Assembly (NCBI GenBank): GCA_964480635.1
Contig: CAYZQE010000034.1
Coordinates: 1 to 23,635, forward strand
DNA from: CAYZQE01 sp964480635
GTDB lineage: Bacteria > Pseudomonadota > Gammaproteobacteria > GCA-001735895
Length of the DNA: 23,635 bases
Direction of reading: 5' to 3'
The notes under the pieces were generated by a model. The model was given only the letters and a program-made list of their open reading frames with translations, was not told the DNA's origin and did not search any database. A program made the translations under genes and the position numbers. Below, piece by piece: positions 13,088-21,937 of the stretch; positions within the stretch are counted from its first letter, which is position 1, and each line of letters opens with the position of its first letter.

Positions 13088-16000
13088 ATGTTTAACTTTT
13101 TGTATGCTTTAAGTATAAGTCGTAAACTTTTCTTGTTTGCTGTTGTGCCTGCGATAAGCATTCTGCTTTTTTCATACGATAATGTTTCCACTAAATATAC
13201 TGAATATAAAAATAATGAAGTGACCCATGATTTTGTTTTGACGTCCTTAACTTTAGTTAATTTGATGGCTGAGCTGCAAAATGAAAGGGGCTTAAATGCG
13301 GCAGCGCATCATGATAGAAGCTCAATGGCTGCTGAAATTCATCTTATTAATCAGCAGCGCTTAACCGATAATGCATTAAGTGAGTTTGTTGAATTAACGT
13401 TAAAAAGTGGCCCAAGTGAATGGTTTAGGCAGCAAGAGTTTGATGATTTAGAAAAAAAATTAAGTCGATTAATGACTATAAGAGAGTCAGAAGAATCAGA
13501 TGATTTTGATTTGTATTCTGGCATAATTGATAGGGTGTTAAGTATTCTTCAAGCCGTACAAACGCATTCTCATGATGCGACGTTATCATCAGATATCAGT
13601 GTTTATGCGACGTTGTTATGGCTGCAAGAACTGATGGGGCAAGAAAGAGGCTTATTGAACGGTGTGTTTACCCTTGGAGAGATTAACAGCGATCTTTCAC
13701 ATCGGCTAAGTGCCATTGCAAAAAATCAAACGCTTTTAATACGTAATTTTAACGCAATTGCCTCTAAAGAACTCTACGATAAATTTAGTCAGCAATTGGC
13801 ATTGCCCATTAAAATACCCGTCTCAATCATGAGGGAAGTGGCAATAAACAAGGGGCAACGTATTGACTATTTAGCTCAGATAGAAACTCTTCTGGGCTAT
13901 GGCGGGTTAATTCACAGCTTTAAAAATTACGTACTTCGCGGCAAAAAAGACGATTTGTTAGCATTCTTAGACAGTAAAAACAAAGCGCTCCGTTTGATAA
14001 CAGTTTATAGAGGGTTATTGGGTGTTTCGCTAACCGATAAAACACATTTAAACACCATTGAACTTGTCATTGAGCAATATGCCGAACAAATAAAAAGCGT
14101 TAGCAAAAATTGGGAACAAGGTCGGTCAATTGAGTTTATTGATAAGCAAGTTTATGTGAATGATAAGCCAGCATTGAAAGCATTAAATGATTTATCCAGA
14201 GGTGAAACATCAATAGATGCAGAGTATTGGTGGGAGGCCGCGAGTGAACGTATTGATAATGTTAAAATAATTAGTGATGAATTAAAACTGGGTATTATGA
14301 AGCGTTCGGCGCTTAGTTTAAAAGACTCCTATGAAAATTTACTGATCTATATTGTTTTAACAGCAGCGTCTTTAAGCTTTATTTTGTTGCTTGCTATGGT
14401 TATTTTGCGTCGACTTGTGGTCGAAGTGACTGATATTTCTAATGGTATGAAAAGAATGGTTGAGTCAGGTGACCATAGTCGTGCTTTAGCTGTTACAGGA
14501 AATGATGAAATTGCAGATATGGCAAAAAGCTTTAACCAATTGCTTAAAACAATAAATCGATCACAAAAACAATTTATTGAACAAAAAATGGCAATGGATG
14601 AGCATTCCATTGTTGCAACAACCGATTTAAAAGGCACAATTACTCAGGTGAATCAAAAGTTTTGTCACATTAGTGGGTATTCTCAAAAAGAACTTATTGG
14701 TGCGAACCATCGTATTTTAAATTCGGGTAATCAGCCTAAAGACTATTGGCGAAACATGTTTTTAACCGTTTCTAAAGGCCATGTGTGGCATGACGAAGTT
14801 AAAAATATAGCTAAAGATGGTCATTATTATTGGGTATCAACAACCATTGTCCCTGTCTCATGGAGTATTCCTTCTGAAGAGGCTCTGGATAGTAAGAATA
14901 GTAATCGAGGTTATGTCGCCATTAGAACGGATATTACAGCCAGAAAGTTACAAGAAAAAACCCTGATAGATGCCAAAATAGCGGCTGAGGCGGCAACGTT
15001 TGCGAAATCTCAGTTTTTGGCAACCATGAGCCATGAAATAAGAACACCAATGAATGGCGTGATAGGCATGGCTCAACTGTTAGAGGATACACCCCTTAAC
15101 GATGAGCAAAAAAGTTATTTGGACACCATTAATCGCTCTGGGAATAGCTTGTTATCTATTATTAATGATATTTTAGATTTTTCTAAACTCGATGCAGATA
15201 TGGTCGAAATGGAGAAAATATCTTTTAATTTAGAGAGCCTATGCCACGAAAGCTTAGTGTTGGTAGCGGGTAATTCAGTGGATAAAAAACTTGAATTTAT
15301 ATTTGATTATGCCCCCGATTGTCCCCGTTATTTTTTGGGTGATCCATCGCGTATTCGTCAAATACTGATGAATTTTTTAGGTAATGCCGTTAAATTTACA
15401 AAACAAGGCTTTGTTCGATTAGGCGTGACGTGCGAAACCAATGAAAATGGTCAAGCATCATTAAAATGGGCTATTCAAGATACTGGCATAGGCTTAAAAC
15501 CTGAGGCGGTGAATACTTTATTTGATGAGTTTACCCAGGCGGATAGCACGACAACACGAGAATATGGGGGCACAGGGCTGGGTTTAGCTATTACTAAAAA
15601 GCTTGTCAATTTAATGGGTGGTGACATCGTTGTTGAGTCAGTTTTTGGTGAAGGCTCCACATTTATCGTACAAGCAACATTGCCAGTTGCACCTGAGCCT
15701 GAGCAACGTAGTGGCATGTCATTGAAAGGCATACGTATTTTATTGGTTGATGATCATGTAGAAAATAGACGCGTATTTAAAAAAATGTTTGACCATATGG
15801 GGGCTAAGATAACGGTTGTTTCTGACCCCTTAAAAGTTGAAGGTATAGCATTAAAAGCTCAGTCAGATAATAACCCCTATCAAATTATGATCCTCGATCA
15901 TAAAATGCTAAATATGAGTGGCTTAGAATTAGGCGTGAAAATACGAGCGAATAGTTTGCTTGATGCCTCTAAATTATTGATTTTTTCATCAATTGGACAA

Positions 16001-16930
16001 AAAGGAGACGCCAAGTTTTTTGCTGAAGCAGGGTTTGATGCTTATCTTAATAAATTAAGTCGCTACGATACGTTGAAAGCTATTTTAGCGGCTATGTTGC
16101 GACGACAAGACGGTGACCCATTGATCACCCAGTATAGTGTGAAAGATGCTCAGCAAATAACACAAGAAGAACAAATACAATTTAATGCCAAAATACTGTT
16201 AGTCGAAGATGTTTTACCGAATCAAATTATTGCCCAAAAATTTCTGGCAAAAATGGGCATAAAAGTCGATGTTGCTTGTAATGGGTTAGAGGCGATAGAC
16301 ATGGTTAAAAAGGCGTCTTACGATTTAGTTTTTATGGATTGCCGCATGCCTATAATGGATGGTTATGAAGCAACGCGCATGATCCGTCAACAAGAAGTAG
16401 ATGGCGGTCAATCATTTCGGTTGCCCATCATTGCACTAACGGCAAATGCATCGACTGATGATCGAATGCTATGTGAAACAGCCGGAATGGATGATATGGT
16501 CACAAAGCCTTTTAAGCGGGCTGATTTATCACAATGCTTAAATAAATGGTTGCCAAAGCAGATTTTACATACCCCCAAAATTAAGCTTGAGAAAGAAGAA
16601 ACGCAAGAAAAAGTTGTTGATGAAGTGATTTTACAACAGCTAAAAGATGATATGGGTGAAGATTTTGATGAGGTGAAAACGGCTATTTTTTCCAGCATTC
16701 ATAGTAATATAACGCTGTTAGAAAAAAGTAATGAAGAGACGCTGGCAAAAGATATTATCCGCTATGCCCATTCTATTAAATCGCCCGCTGCTAACTTGGG
16801 TATGATGCATTTATTTCAATTGAGCGGGCAGCTAGAATCGGATTTAAGGGCAGAGCAAAGCAACGACTTGCAACAAGTCGTTGCTAAACTGAAAGAAGCT
16901 CTAGAAGAAGCGGAGCAAAAGCTTTCTTAA
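13088..16930 (+). CDS. NIT-domain hybrid sensor histidine kinase with two receiver domains and Hpt
   Basis: A 1280-residue inner-membrane phosphorelay protein. Order: transmembrane segment (about 13-29); large periplasmic nitrate/nitrite-sensing-like region (about 45-410) with two NERGL/QERGL signatures (66-69 and 186-189) and GGLIHSFKNYVLRG (272-285); second transmembrane segment (about 418-440); HAMP (about 440-495); PAS (about 505-620) with FCHISGYSQKELIG; HisKA with phospho-acceptor His649 in ATMSHEIRTPMNG; HATPase_c with NFLGNAVKFT, DTGIGL and GGTGLGL; first receiver with Asp937; second receiver with Asp1084 and Lys1140; C-terminal Hpt with His1228 in AHSIKSPAANLG. All relay residues are present, so His-Asp-His transfer to a separate response regulator is expected; no such partner is in the window. 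The sensing of nitrate/nitrite is a family-based inference. The layout recalls BarA, with a different sensor. Confidence 0.93.
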   Translation: MFNFLYALSISRKLFLFAVVPAISILLFSYDNVSTKYTEYKNNEVTHDFVLTSLTLVNLMAELQNERGLNAAAHHDRSSMAAEIHLINQQRLTDNALSEFVELTLKSGPSEWFRQQEFDDLEKKLSRLMTIRESEESDDFDLYSGIIDRVLSILQAVQTHSHDATLSSDISVYATLLWLQELMGQERGLLNGVFTLGEINSDLSHRLSAIAKNQTLLIRNFNAIASKELYDKFSQQLALPIKIPVSIMREVAINKGQRIDYLAQIETLLGYGGLIHSFKNYVLRGKKDDLLAFLDSKNKALRLITVYRGLLGVSLTDKTHLNTIELVIEQYAEQIKSVSKNWEQGRSIEFIDKQVYVNDKPALKALNDLSRGETSIDAEYWWEAASERIDNVKIISDELKLGIMKRSALSLKDSYENLLIYIVLTAASLSFILLLAMVILRRLVVEVTDISNGMKRMVESGDHSRALAVTGNDEIADMAKSFNQLLKTINRSQKQFIEQKMAMDEHSIVATTDLKGTITQVNQKFCHISGYSQKELIGANHRILNSGNQPKDYWRNMFLTVSKGHVWHDEVKNIAKDGHYYWVSTTIVPVSWSIPSEEALDSKNSNRGYVAIRTDITARKLQEKTLIDAKIAAEAATFAKSQFLATMSHEIRTPMNGVIGMAQLLEDTPLNDEQKSYLDTINRSGNSLLSIINDILDFSKLDADMVEMEKISFNLESLCHESLVLVAGNSVDKKLEFIFDYAPDCPRYFLGDPSRIRQILMNFLGNAVKFTKQGFVRLGVTCETNENGQASLKWAIQDTGIGLKPEAVNTLFDEFTQADSTTTREYGGTGLGLAITKKLVNLMGGDIVVESVFGEGSTFIVQATLPVAPEPEQRSGMSLKGIRILLVDDHVENRRVFKKMFDHMGAKITVVSDPLKVEGIALKAQSDNNPYQIMILDHKMLNMSGLELGVKIRANSLLDASKLLIFSSIGQKGDAKFFAEAGFDAYLNKLSRYDTLKAILAAMLRRQDGDPLITQYSVKDAQQITQEEQIQFNAKILLVEDVLPNQIIAQKFLAKMGIKVDVACNGLEAIDMVKKASYDLVFMDCRMPIMDGYEATRMIRQQEVDGGQSFRLPIIALTANASTDDRMLCETAGMDDMVTKPFKRADLSQCLNKWLPKQILHTPKIKLEKEETQEKVVDEVILQQLKDDMGEDFDEVKTAIFSSIHSNITLLEKSNEETLAKDIIRYAHSIKSPAANLGMMHLFQLSGQLESDLRAEQSNDLQQVVAKLKEALEEAEQKLS

Positions 16931-16934
16931 TTAA
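16927..16934. other. Palindrome TTAATTAA carrying both convergent stop codons
   Basis: The kinase stop TAA (16928-16930, plus) and the stop of the DsbA-like gene (TAA on minus, 16927-16929) lie in one 8-base self-complementary sequence, so the two genes overlap tail to tail by 4 bases. No terminator separates them, so the two transcripts must run into each other. Confidence 0.8.
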
Positions 16935-17556
16935 GAGCTTTGTCGAGTTGATTGATTATATTTTGCGCATTATTATAATCTAAATCAATGGCTGTCAATT
17001 CACCTTTTATGTCTAGTAATAAAGAGGGGAAACTATTTAAACCGAGTTGATGGCATTGCAACATATCTAGTCTTAACAAATCCTCAGTATATGGCGCATC
17101 TAAGTCTGTACTAAAACGTTCAATATCTAGCCCGCACTCGTCGGCACAATCAATTAAGGGCGCTCTATCAGAGGGGTTTTTGGCTTGTTGATAATAAGCA
17201 TTTTGGATTAAATGAATCATTTTAAATTGTTTTTCGGGCTGTTGTTCGCGGGCGCTAATCACGGCGCGACAAGAGCGATAGGTCGAGCGCCTAGGTTGGT
17301 TTTTTGTCCAAAAATCAAAGTTAAACTGCGTGCCTGGAATAGAGCTTTCAATTTTTCGCCAATACGATTGAATGTCGCTTTGCATGTTTTGAGGCATGAC
17401 CTCATCACTATCTGGAGCAAGGCCACCCATTAAATATTCAACATTAATACCGCCCTGACACCACTCGGTGACTTCTTGCCAAACAGGCCTGAAACCAAAA
17501 CACCAGCTGCACATGGGGTCGTGGGCATAATATAGAGTCATTATTTTAGAGTTCAT
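16927..17556 (-). CDS. DsbA/FrnE-like thioredoxin-fold protein
   Basis: A 209-residue DsbA-family protein with a helical insertion in a thioredoxin fold. The active site is CSWC (Cys16, Cys19) in YYAHDPMCSWCFGFRP, and the cis-Pro is Pro177 in LNSFPSLLL. It has no signal peptide and so should be cytoplasmic, unlike true DsbA. This pattern matches the family often labelled DsbA-like, FrnE or COG3531, related to 2-hydroxychromene-2-carboxylate isomerases. Its function is unclear; disulfide or thiol chemistry in stress is plausible. The ATG at 17556 is preferred to one 12 codons upstream because AGGATAGAG directly precedes it. It overlaps the kinase stop at its 3' end and is divergent from glyQ. 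Confidence 0.85.
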   Translation of the reverse strand: MNSKIMTLYYAHDPMCSWCFGFRPVWQEVTEWCQGGINVEYLMGGLAPDSDEVMPQNMQSDIQSYWRKIESSIPGTQFNFDFWTKNQPRRSTYRSCRAVISAREQQPEKQFKMIHLIQNAYYQQAKNPSDRAPLIDCADECGLDIERFSTDLDAPYTEDLLRLDMLQCHQLGLNSFPSLLLDIKGELTAIDLDYNNAQNIINQLDKALN

Positions 17557-17580
17557 GTTCTCTATCCTACTCGAAGCCGC

Positions 17581-17586
17581 TATAAT
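17581..17586 (+). promoter_or_regulatory. Putative -10 box of the glyQS operon
   Basis: Perfect TATAAT 39 bases upstream of the glyQ ATG. TTCTCT (17558-17563), 17 bases upstream, is only a weak -35 candidate and sits just upstream of the divergent DsbA-like start. The short leader has no obvious ribosome site or T-box-like structure. Confidence 0.45.
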
Positions 17587-17624
17587 TCCCATAATTTTTA
17601 ATTTCTAACCTTAAAACACAAAAT

Positions 17625-18548
17625 ATGAATCAAACAACAACGGCCGATATCCAGACTTTTCAGGGCTTAATCGAGGCATTACAAGCTTTTTGGGCGCAGC
17701 AAGGTTGCGTCATTATGCAGCCTTTAGACCTAGCCGTTGGTGCGGGTACATTTCACCCCGCTACTTTTTTGCGTTCAATTGGCCCAGAGCCTTGGCGTGC
17801 AGCCTATGCTCAGCCTTGTCGTCGACCTACTGATGGGCGTTATGGCGATAATCCAAATCGCTTACAACACTATTACCAATTTCAGGTTTTGCTAAAGCCT
17901 TCACCCGATAATATTCAAGAGCTGTATTTAGAATCATTAAAAATGATGGGGTTTGATACCTTAGAACATGATATTCGTTTTGTAGAAGATAACTGGGAAT
18001 CGCCCACGCTAGGGGCATGGGGTTTAGGCTGGGAAGTGTGGCTTAACGGCATGGAAGTAACTCAGTTTACTTATTTTCAACAAGTGGGGGGCATCGAATG
18101 CAAACCTGTCTCGGGTGAAATAACCTATGGCCTTGAACGTATGGCGATGTATATTCAAGGTGTTGATAGCATTTATGACCTTGTTTGGACAAAAGGCCCG
18201 CAAGGCACGGTTACTTATGGTGATATTTTTCATCAAAATGAAGTGGAGCAATCAACTTATAACTTTGAACACGCGAATGTAAAAGAGTTGTTTCATTGGT
18301 TTGATGTGTGTGAATCAGAAAGCCAAAAACTGATTGAAAACAATTTACCTTTGCCTGCCTATGAGCAAGTGATGACCGCCTCCCATGCTTTTAATTTATT
18401 AGATGCGCGTCATGCTATTTCGGTGACTGAACGTCAGCGTTTTATTTTGCGTATTCGTGCTTTGTCGCGTGCCGTGGCGCAAAGTTATTATGCGTCACGT
18501 GAGGCATTAGGCTTTCCGTTGGTAAAAAACAAGGAGTCTAAGTCATGA
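17625..18548 (+). CDS. glyQ: Glycine--tRNA ligase alpha subunit
   Basis: Catalytic (class II) subunit of the bacterial alpha2beta2 glycyl-tRNA synthetase, which activates glycine with ATP and charges tRNA-Gly; cytoplasmic. The 307-residue protein carries FQGLIEALQAFWAQQGCVIMQPLD at the start, then RPTDGRYGDNPNRLQHYYQFQV, the DNWESPTLGAWGLGWEVW block and CKPVSGEITYGLERMAMY, all hallmarks of GlyQ. Length agrees with E. coli (303). The leader has no clear ribosome site. Its TGA overlaps the ATG of glyS (ATGA), giving translational coupling of the two subunits. Confidence 0.98.
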   Translation: MNQTTTADIQTFQGLIEALQAFWAQQGCVIMQPLDLAVGAGTFHPATFLRSIGPEPWRAAYAQPCRRPTDGRYGDNPNRLQHYYQFQVLLKPSPDNIQELYLESLKMMGFDTLEHDIRFVEDNWESPTLGAWGLGWEVWLNGMEVTQFTYFQQVGGIECKPVSGEITYGLERMAMYIQGVDSIYDLVWTKGPQGTVTYGDIFHQNEVEQSTYNFEHANVKELFHWFDVCESESQKLIENNLPLPAYEQVMTASHAFNLLDARHAISVTERQRFILRIRALSRAVAQSYYASREALGFPLVKNKESKS

Positions 18549-20620
18549 GTAGCGTAGGAACTTGCCTGATAGAAATTGGCACCGAAGAATTGCCACCAAA
18601 GGCACTTAAAAATTTATCGAATGCTTTTGCAGAAGGGATTAAAGCCAGTTTAAAAGATGCAGGCTTAGCATTTGCAGATGCCAACGTTTTTGCAACGCCT
18701 CGGCGTTTGGCGTTAAGCCTAAGCCAAGTTGAGCTACAACAGGTCGACCAAGTTGTTGAAAAACGTGGGCCTGCTAAAAAAGCAGCCTATGATGCAGAGG
18801 GTAATGTGACTCGCGCAGCGCAAGGTTTTGCATCATCATGTGGCGTTGACGTTGCTGATTTAGTTGAGCGTGACACACCAAAAGGTGCTTGGTTATTTTT
18901 TGAAGCCACTGAAAAAGGTCAGTCACTCGCGCAGTTATTGCCAGAAATAGTGATTCAATCACTCAATAAACTACCCATCCCAAAGCGCATGCGCTGGGGT
19001 GATCGTAGCGAAGAATTTGTACGCCCCGTACATCATGTGGTGATGATGATTGATGATACCGTTGTCGAAGCCAATATATTAGGTAAGGACTCTGGTAATC
19101 AAACGGTTGGGCATCGTTTTCATGCGCCTGAAAAAATCACCTTAAAACATGCTGATGATTACCATCAAGCGTTAAGCAATGCCTATGTGGTTGCCGACTT
19201 TGATGAACGCCAAGCTATGGTAAAGCAACAAGTCAGCGACATGGCAAAGCAATTAGGCGGCAAAGCACATATAGAAAATGATTTATTAGAAGAAGTGACC
19301 GCTTTAGTTGAATGGCCAAAGGCGATTTCAGGACAGTTTGAAGAAGTCTTTTTAGAAGTGCCATCTGAAGCCTTAGTAGCGACCATGCAAGACAATCAAA
19401 AATACTTTTCTGTATTTGATGCTAAAGACCAGTTAATGCCTTATTTTATTACAGTGGCAAATATTGATAGTAAAAACCCAGCGATGGTATCGCAAGGTAA
19501 TGAACGTGTGATTCGCCCGCGTTTTGCCGATGCCCGTTTTTTCTGGCAGCAAGATCAAAAGGTCAAACTAGCATCGCGTTTAGAGCAATTAGGCGATGTC
19601 GTTTTCCAAAAAGACCTAGGTTCAATTGCTAATAAAGTTGAACGTATTAAACAGCTAGCTTTATTTATTGCACCCCAAATTAATGCAGATGCCACAGCCG
19701 TTGCGACAGCTGCCGAGCTGTGTAAATGCGACTTAAATACCGAAATGGTAGGCGAGTTTGCCAAAATGCAAGGCATCGCAGGGCGTTATTATGCCAATAT
19801 TGAAGGTTATGATGGAGAAATTTCTGATGCCATTGAACAGCATTATTGGCCGAAGTTTGCGGGCGATAAGTTGCCTCAGTCAGCAGTGGCACAGTGTGTT
19901 GCCTTAGCCGATAGAATTGATACCTTAATGGGTATTTTTTCAATAGGTCAAAAGCCAACAGGCGTAAAAGACCCTTTTGCTTTGCGTCGTGCTTCATTAG
20001 CCGTTGTGCGTATTTTGATTGAAGGTAAGCTGAATTTAAACGTTAAAGAATTATGCCAAAAAAGCGCAGCGTTATTACCCGAATTAAAGGCAATCGACAC
20101 CAACCCCATTAATGATGTAGTACGTTATACTTTTGATCGCTTGAAAGCATACTATGCCGATCAAGGGATTCAATATAGTGCCGTTCAAGCCGTGCTGGCA
20201 ACATCACCAAGTGACCTCTATGATTTAGATAATCGCGTCAAAGCGGTGACTGAGTTTCAAAATAATGAAGCGTCTTCTGCTTTAGCGGCAGCGAATAAGC
20301 GCATTACCAATATATTGAAAAAACAAGAAACCGCTGTTGGAACACAAGTTGATGAAACCTTATTAAGTGATGCCGCAGAACAGTTATTGTTTAAACAAGT
20401 GAAGCAGCTTGAGCAGCAAGTGAGCGAGCAAGTGGCGGCTAGTAACTACAGTACCGCACTCGCTTTATTGGCGAACCTAAAAGACCCCGTCGATGCCTTT
20501 TTTGATAGCGTGATGGTGATGTGTGATGATGAAGCGCAACGCAATAACCGTTTAAGTTTGTTACAACTGTTATCACACCAGTTTATGCAAATTGCCGATA
20601 TTTCTAAGCTATCTAAATAG
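18545..20620 (+). CDS. glyS: Glycine--tRNA ligase beta subunit
   Basis: Beta subunit of glycyl-tRNA synthetase, needed for tRNA recognition and activity with GlyQ. The 691-residue protein (E. coli 689) begins with the typical LIEIGTEELPPKAL, and has FATPRRLAL, KRMRWGD, EVPSEALVATMQDNQKYF and RVIRPRFADARFFWQQD in the central part. The C-terminal anticodon-binding-like region contains DPVDAFFDSVMVMCDDE. A good ribosome site AAGGAG lies before the ATG. It overlaps glyQ by 4 bases, and gmhB follows after 14 bases. Confidence 0.98.
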   Translation: MSSVGTCLIEIGTEELPPKALKNLSNAFAEGIKASLKDAGLAFADANVFATPRRLALSLSQVELQQVDQVVEKRGPAKKAAYDAEGNVTRAAQGFASSCGVDVADLVERDTPKGAWLFFEATEKGQSLAQLLPEIVIQSLNKLPIPKRMRWGDRSEEFVRPVHHVVMMIDDTVVEANILGKDSGNQTVGHRFHAPEKITLKHADDYHQALSNAYVVADFDERQAMVKQQVSDMAKQLGGKAHIENDLLEEVTALVEWPKAISGQFEEVFLEVPSEALVATMQDNQKYFSVFDAKDQLMPYFITVANIDSKNPAMVSQGNERVIRPRFADARFFWQQDQKVKLASRLEQLGDVVFQKDLGSIANKVERIKQLALFIAPQINADATAVATAAELCKCDLNTEMVGEFAKMQGIAGRYYANIEGYDGEISDAIEQHYWPKFAGDKLPQSAVAQCVALADRIDTLMGIFSIGQKPTGVKDPFALRRASLAVVRILIEGKLNLNVKELCQKSAALLPELKAIDTNPINDVVRYTFDRLKAYYADQGIQYSAVQAVLATSPSDLYDLDNRVKAVTEFQNNEASSALAAANKRITNILKKQETAVGTQVDETLLSDAAEQLLFKQVKQLEQQVSEQVAASNYSTALALLANLKDPVDAFFDSVMVMCDDEAQRNNRLSLLQLLSHQFMQIADISKLSK

Positions 20621-20634
20621 GTTAGCTAAATAAC

Positions 20635-21198
20635 GTGGTAAAGCTGGTTATTTTAGATCGTGATGGGGTGATTAATCATGACTCAGATGAGTATATTTAA
20701 ACAGTGGATGAATGGATGCCTATTGATGGCAGCATTGAAGCCATTGCCAAGCTTAAAGAGAATGGTTATACCGTGGCTATAGCAACCAATCAGTCGGGTA
20801 TTGGGCGAGGTTATTATAGTGTTGATACTATGCACGATATACATAAAAAATTGGCTAATATGTTGAAGCCCTTCGGTGCCTCAATCGATCATATAGCGTT
20901 TTGTCCGCATGTGCCTGACGATAATTGTGCTTGTCGAAAACCAAAACCGAGCATGTTGCAAAGCATCGCGAAACGTTTTGATGCCGATTTAACAAACACC
21001 TATTTTGTGGGTGACACGCTGTCCGATTTATCGGCAGCCGATCATGCCAATAGCCGCTTTGCCTTAGTGAAAACGGGCAAGGGTGAACGTATTATTGACC
21101 GTGTTTTAGCGTCAAAAGAGCACAAAAACACGCCCGTTTTTAACAACCTAGCCCATTTTGTCGATGTGCTTATCGAAAATGGAGGAACACTTGTATAA
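20635..21198 (+). pseudogene. gmhB: D-glycero-beta-D-manno-heptose-1,7-bisphosphate 7-phosphatase, interrupted by an in-frame stop
   Basis: HAD-family phosphatase of the ADP-heptose pathway for LPS core. From a GTG at 20635 the protein runs MVKLVILDRDGVINHDSDEYI, then UAA (20698-20700), then TVDEWMPIDGSIEAI and on to the end: 187 codons in one frame. The nucleophile Asp8 and acid Asp10 lie before the stop. After it come the ATNQSGIGRG motif, the zinc-binding CPHVPDDNCACRKPKP cluster and VGDTLSDLSAA. Relatives have Lys (AAA) where the stop is (YIK-type sequence), so one T-for-A change explains it. A restart at GTG 20704 would lack both catalytic Asp residues and should be inactive. Sequencing error, a real recent nonsense mutation, or read-through are all possible; the rest of the gene shows no decay, favouring error or a very recent mutation. 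It lies between glyS and plsC, a common gammaproteobacterial order. Confidence 0.85.
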
Positions 21199-21937
21199 AT
21201 TATTTTTAAGTTTGCGTGCTTTACTTTTTTGGGCTTTTTTTGTGCCGGGCGTTATTTTATGTACCCTCTTGTTGTCACTGTCTATTCCTTTACCGGTAAA
21301 ATTTCGCATCGGTATTTTACGAATTTGGATACCAATGACCTTGTTTTGGTTAAAGCTCACCTGTGGCTTAAGCTATGAAATAGAAGGCCTAGACAATATT
21401 CCTAAAACTGGCTTTATTGTGATGAGTAACCACTCTTCAACTTGGGAGACCTTTGTCTTACAAAGTTTTTTACCGCCATTAGTCTGGGTCGTAAAAAGAG
21501 AGTTATTATTCGTACCTTTTTTTGGTTGGGGCTTAAGAGCGATGAATGCGATTGCCTTAAAGCGGGGCACAGGCAGGGAAGCCATAAAACAATTGATCGA
21601 AGAAGGCTCTGCTCGAATGAAAGAAGGCCGCACGGTGATGATATTCCCAGAAGGGACTCGTGTTCCTCCTGGCGAAAAACGACCTTACAAAGCGGGTGGT
21701 GCGATATTATCCGAACAAACTCAATTCCCAATCTTGCCAATTGCTCATAATGCGGGTAACTTTTGGCCTAGACATAGTTGGATTAAATGGCCTGGTACTA
21801 TTAAGGTCGTTATTGGCCCCCTTATTTATCCCGAAGGTAAAAAGTCGGGCGATATTATTAATGAAGTAGAGCATTGGATAGCACCTAAAGTAGAGGAGAT
21901 TACTGATCATGAACAATTGGCGCGCTTGGGGTTTTAA
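21191..21937 (+). CDS. plsC: 1-acyl-sn-glycerol-3-phosphate acyltransferase
   Basis: Adds the second acyl chain to lysophosphatidic acid to give phosphatidic acid; inner-membrane associated. The 248-residue protein has a hydrophobic N-terminus (about residues 5-32), the acyltransferase motif NHSSTWE (His81-X4-Glu86; this H-X4-E variant of H-X4-D is seen in other proteobacterial PlsC proteins), and IFPEGTR (151-157), followed by KRPYKAGGA. I chose TTG at 21191 because GGAGGA lies 4 bases before it; ATG at 21179 (four residues longer) has no ribosome site, and the ATG at 21158 is less likely still. This start overlaps the gmhB end by 8 bases. The gene's own end overlaps the next gene by 29 bases. 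Confidence 0.92.
   Translation: MYKLFLSLRALLFWAFFVPGVILCTLLLSLSIPLPVKFRIGILRIWIPMTLFWLKLTCGLSYEIEGLDNIPKTGFIVMSNHSSTWETFVLQSFLPPLVWVVKRELLFVPFFGWGLRAMNAIALKRGTGREAIKQLIEEGSARMKEGRTVMIFPEGTRVPPGEKRPYKAGGAILSEQTQFPILPIAHNAGNFWPRHSWIKWPGTIKVVIGPLIYPEGKKSGDIINEVEHWIAPKVEEITDHEQLARLGF

Noticed and set aside
15745..16090. First receiver domain of the hybrid kinase as degenerate
   Set aside because: The VDD acidic pair, Asp937, FSS and Lys989 are all present, so phosphorylation competence is retained as far as can be seen.
20704..21198. Short gmhB starting at GTG 20704 as an intact gene
   Set aside because: It lacks the DRDG catalytic Asp residues that are encoded in the same frame just upstream; the true gene begins at 20635 and is broken by UAA.
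21421..21450. Broken PlsC motif (H-X4-E instead of H-X4-D)
   Set aside because: The Glu variant is known in other proteobacterial PlsC proteins, and FPEGTR is intact, so it is not taken as loss of function.
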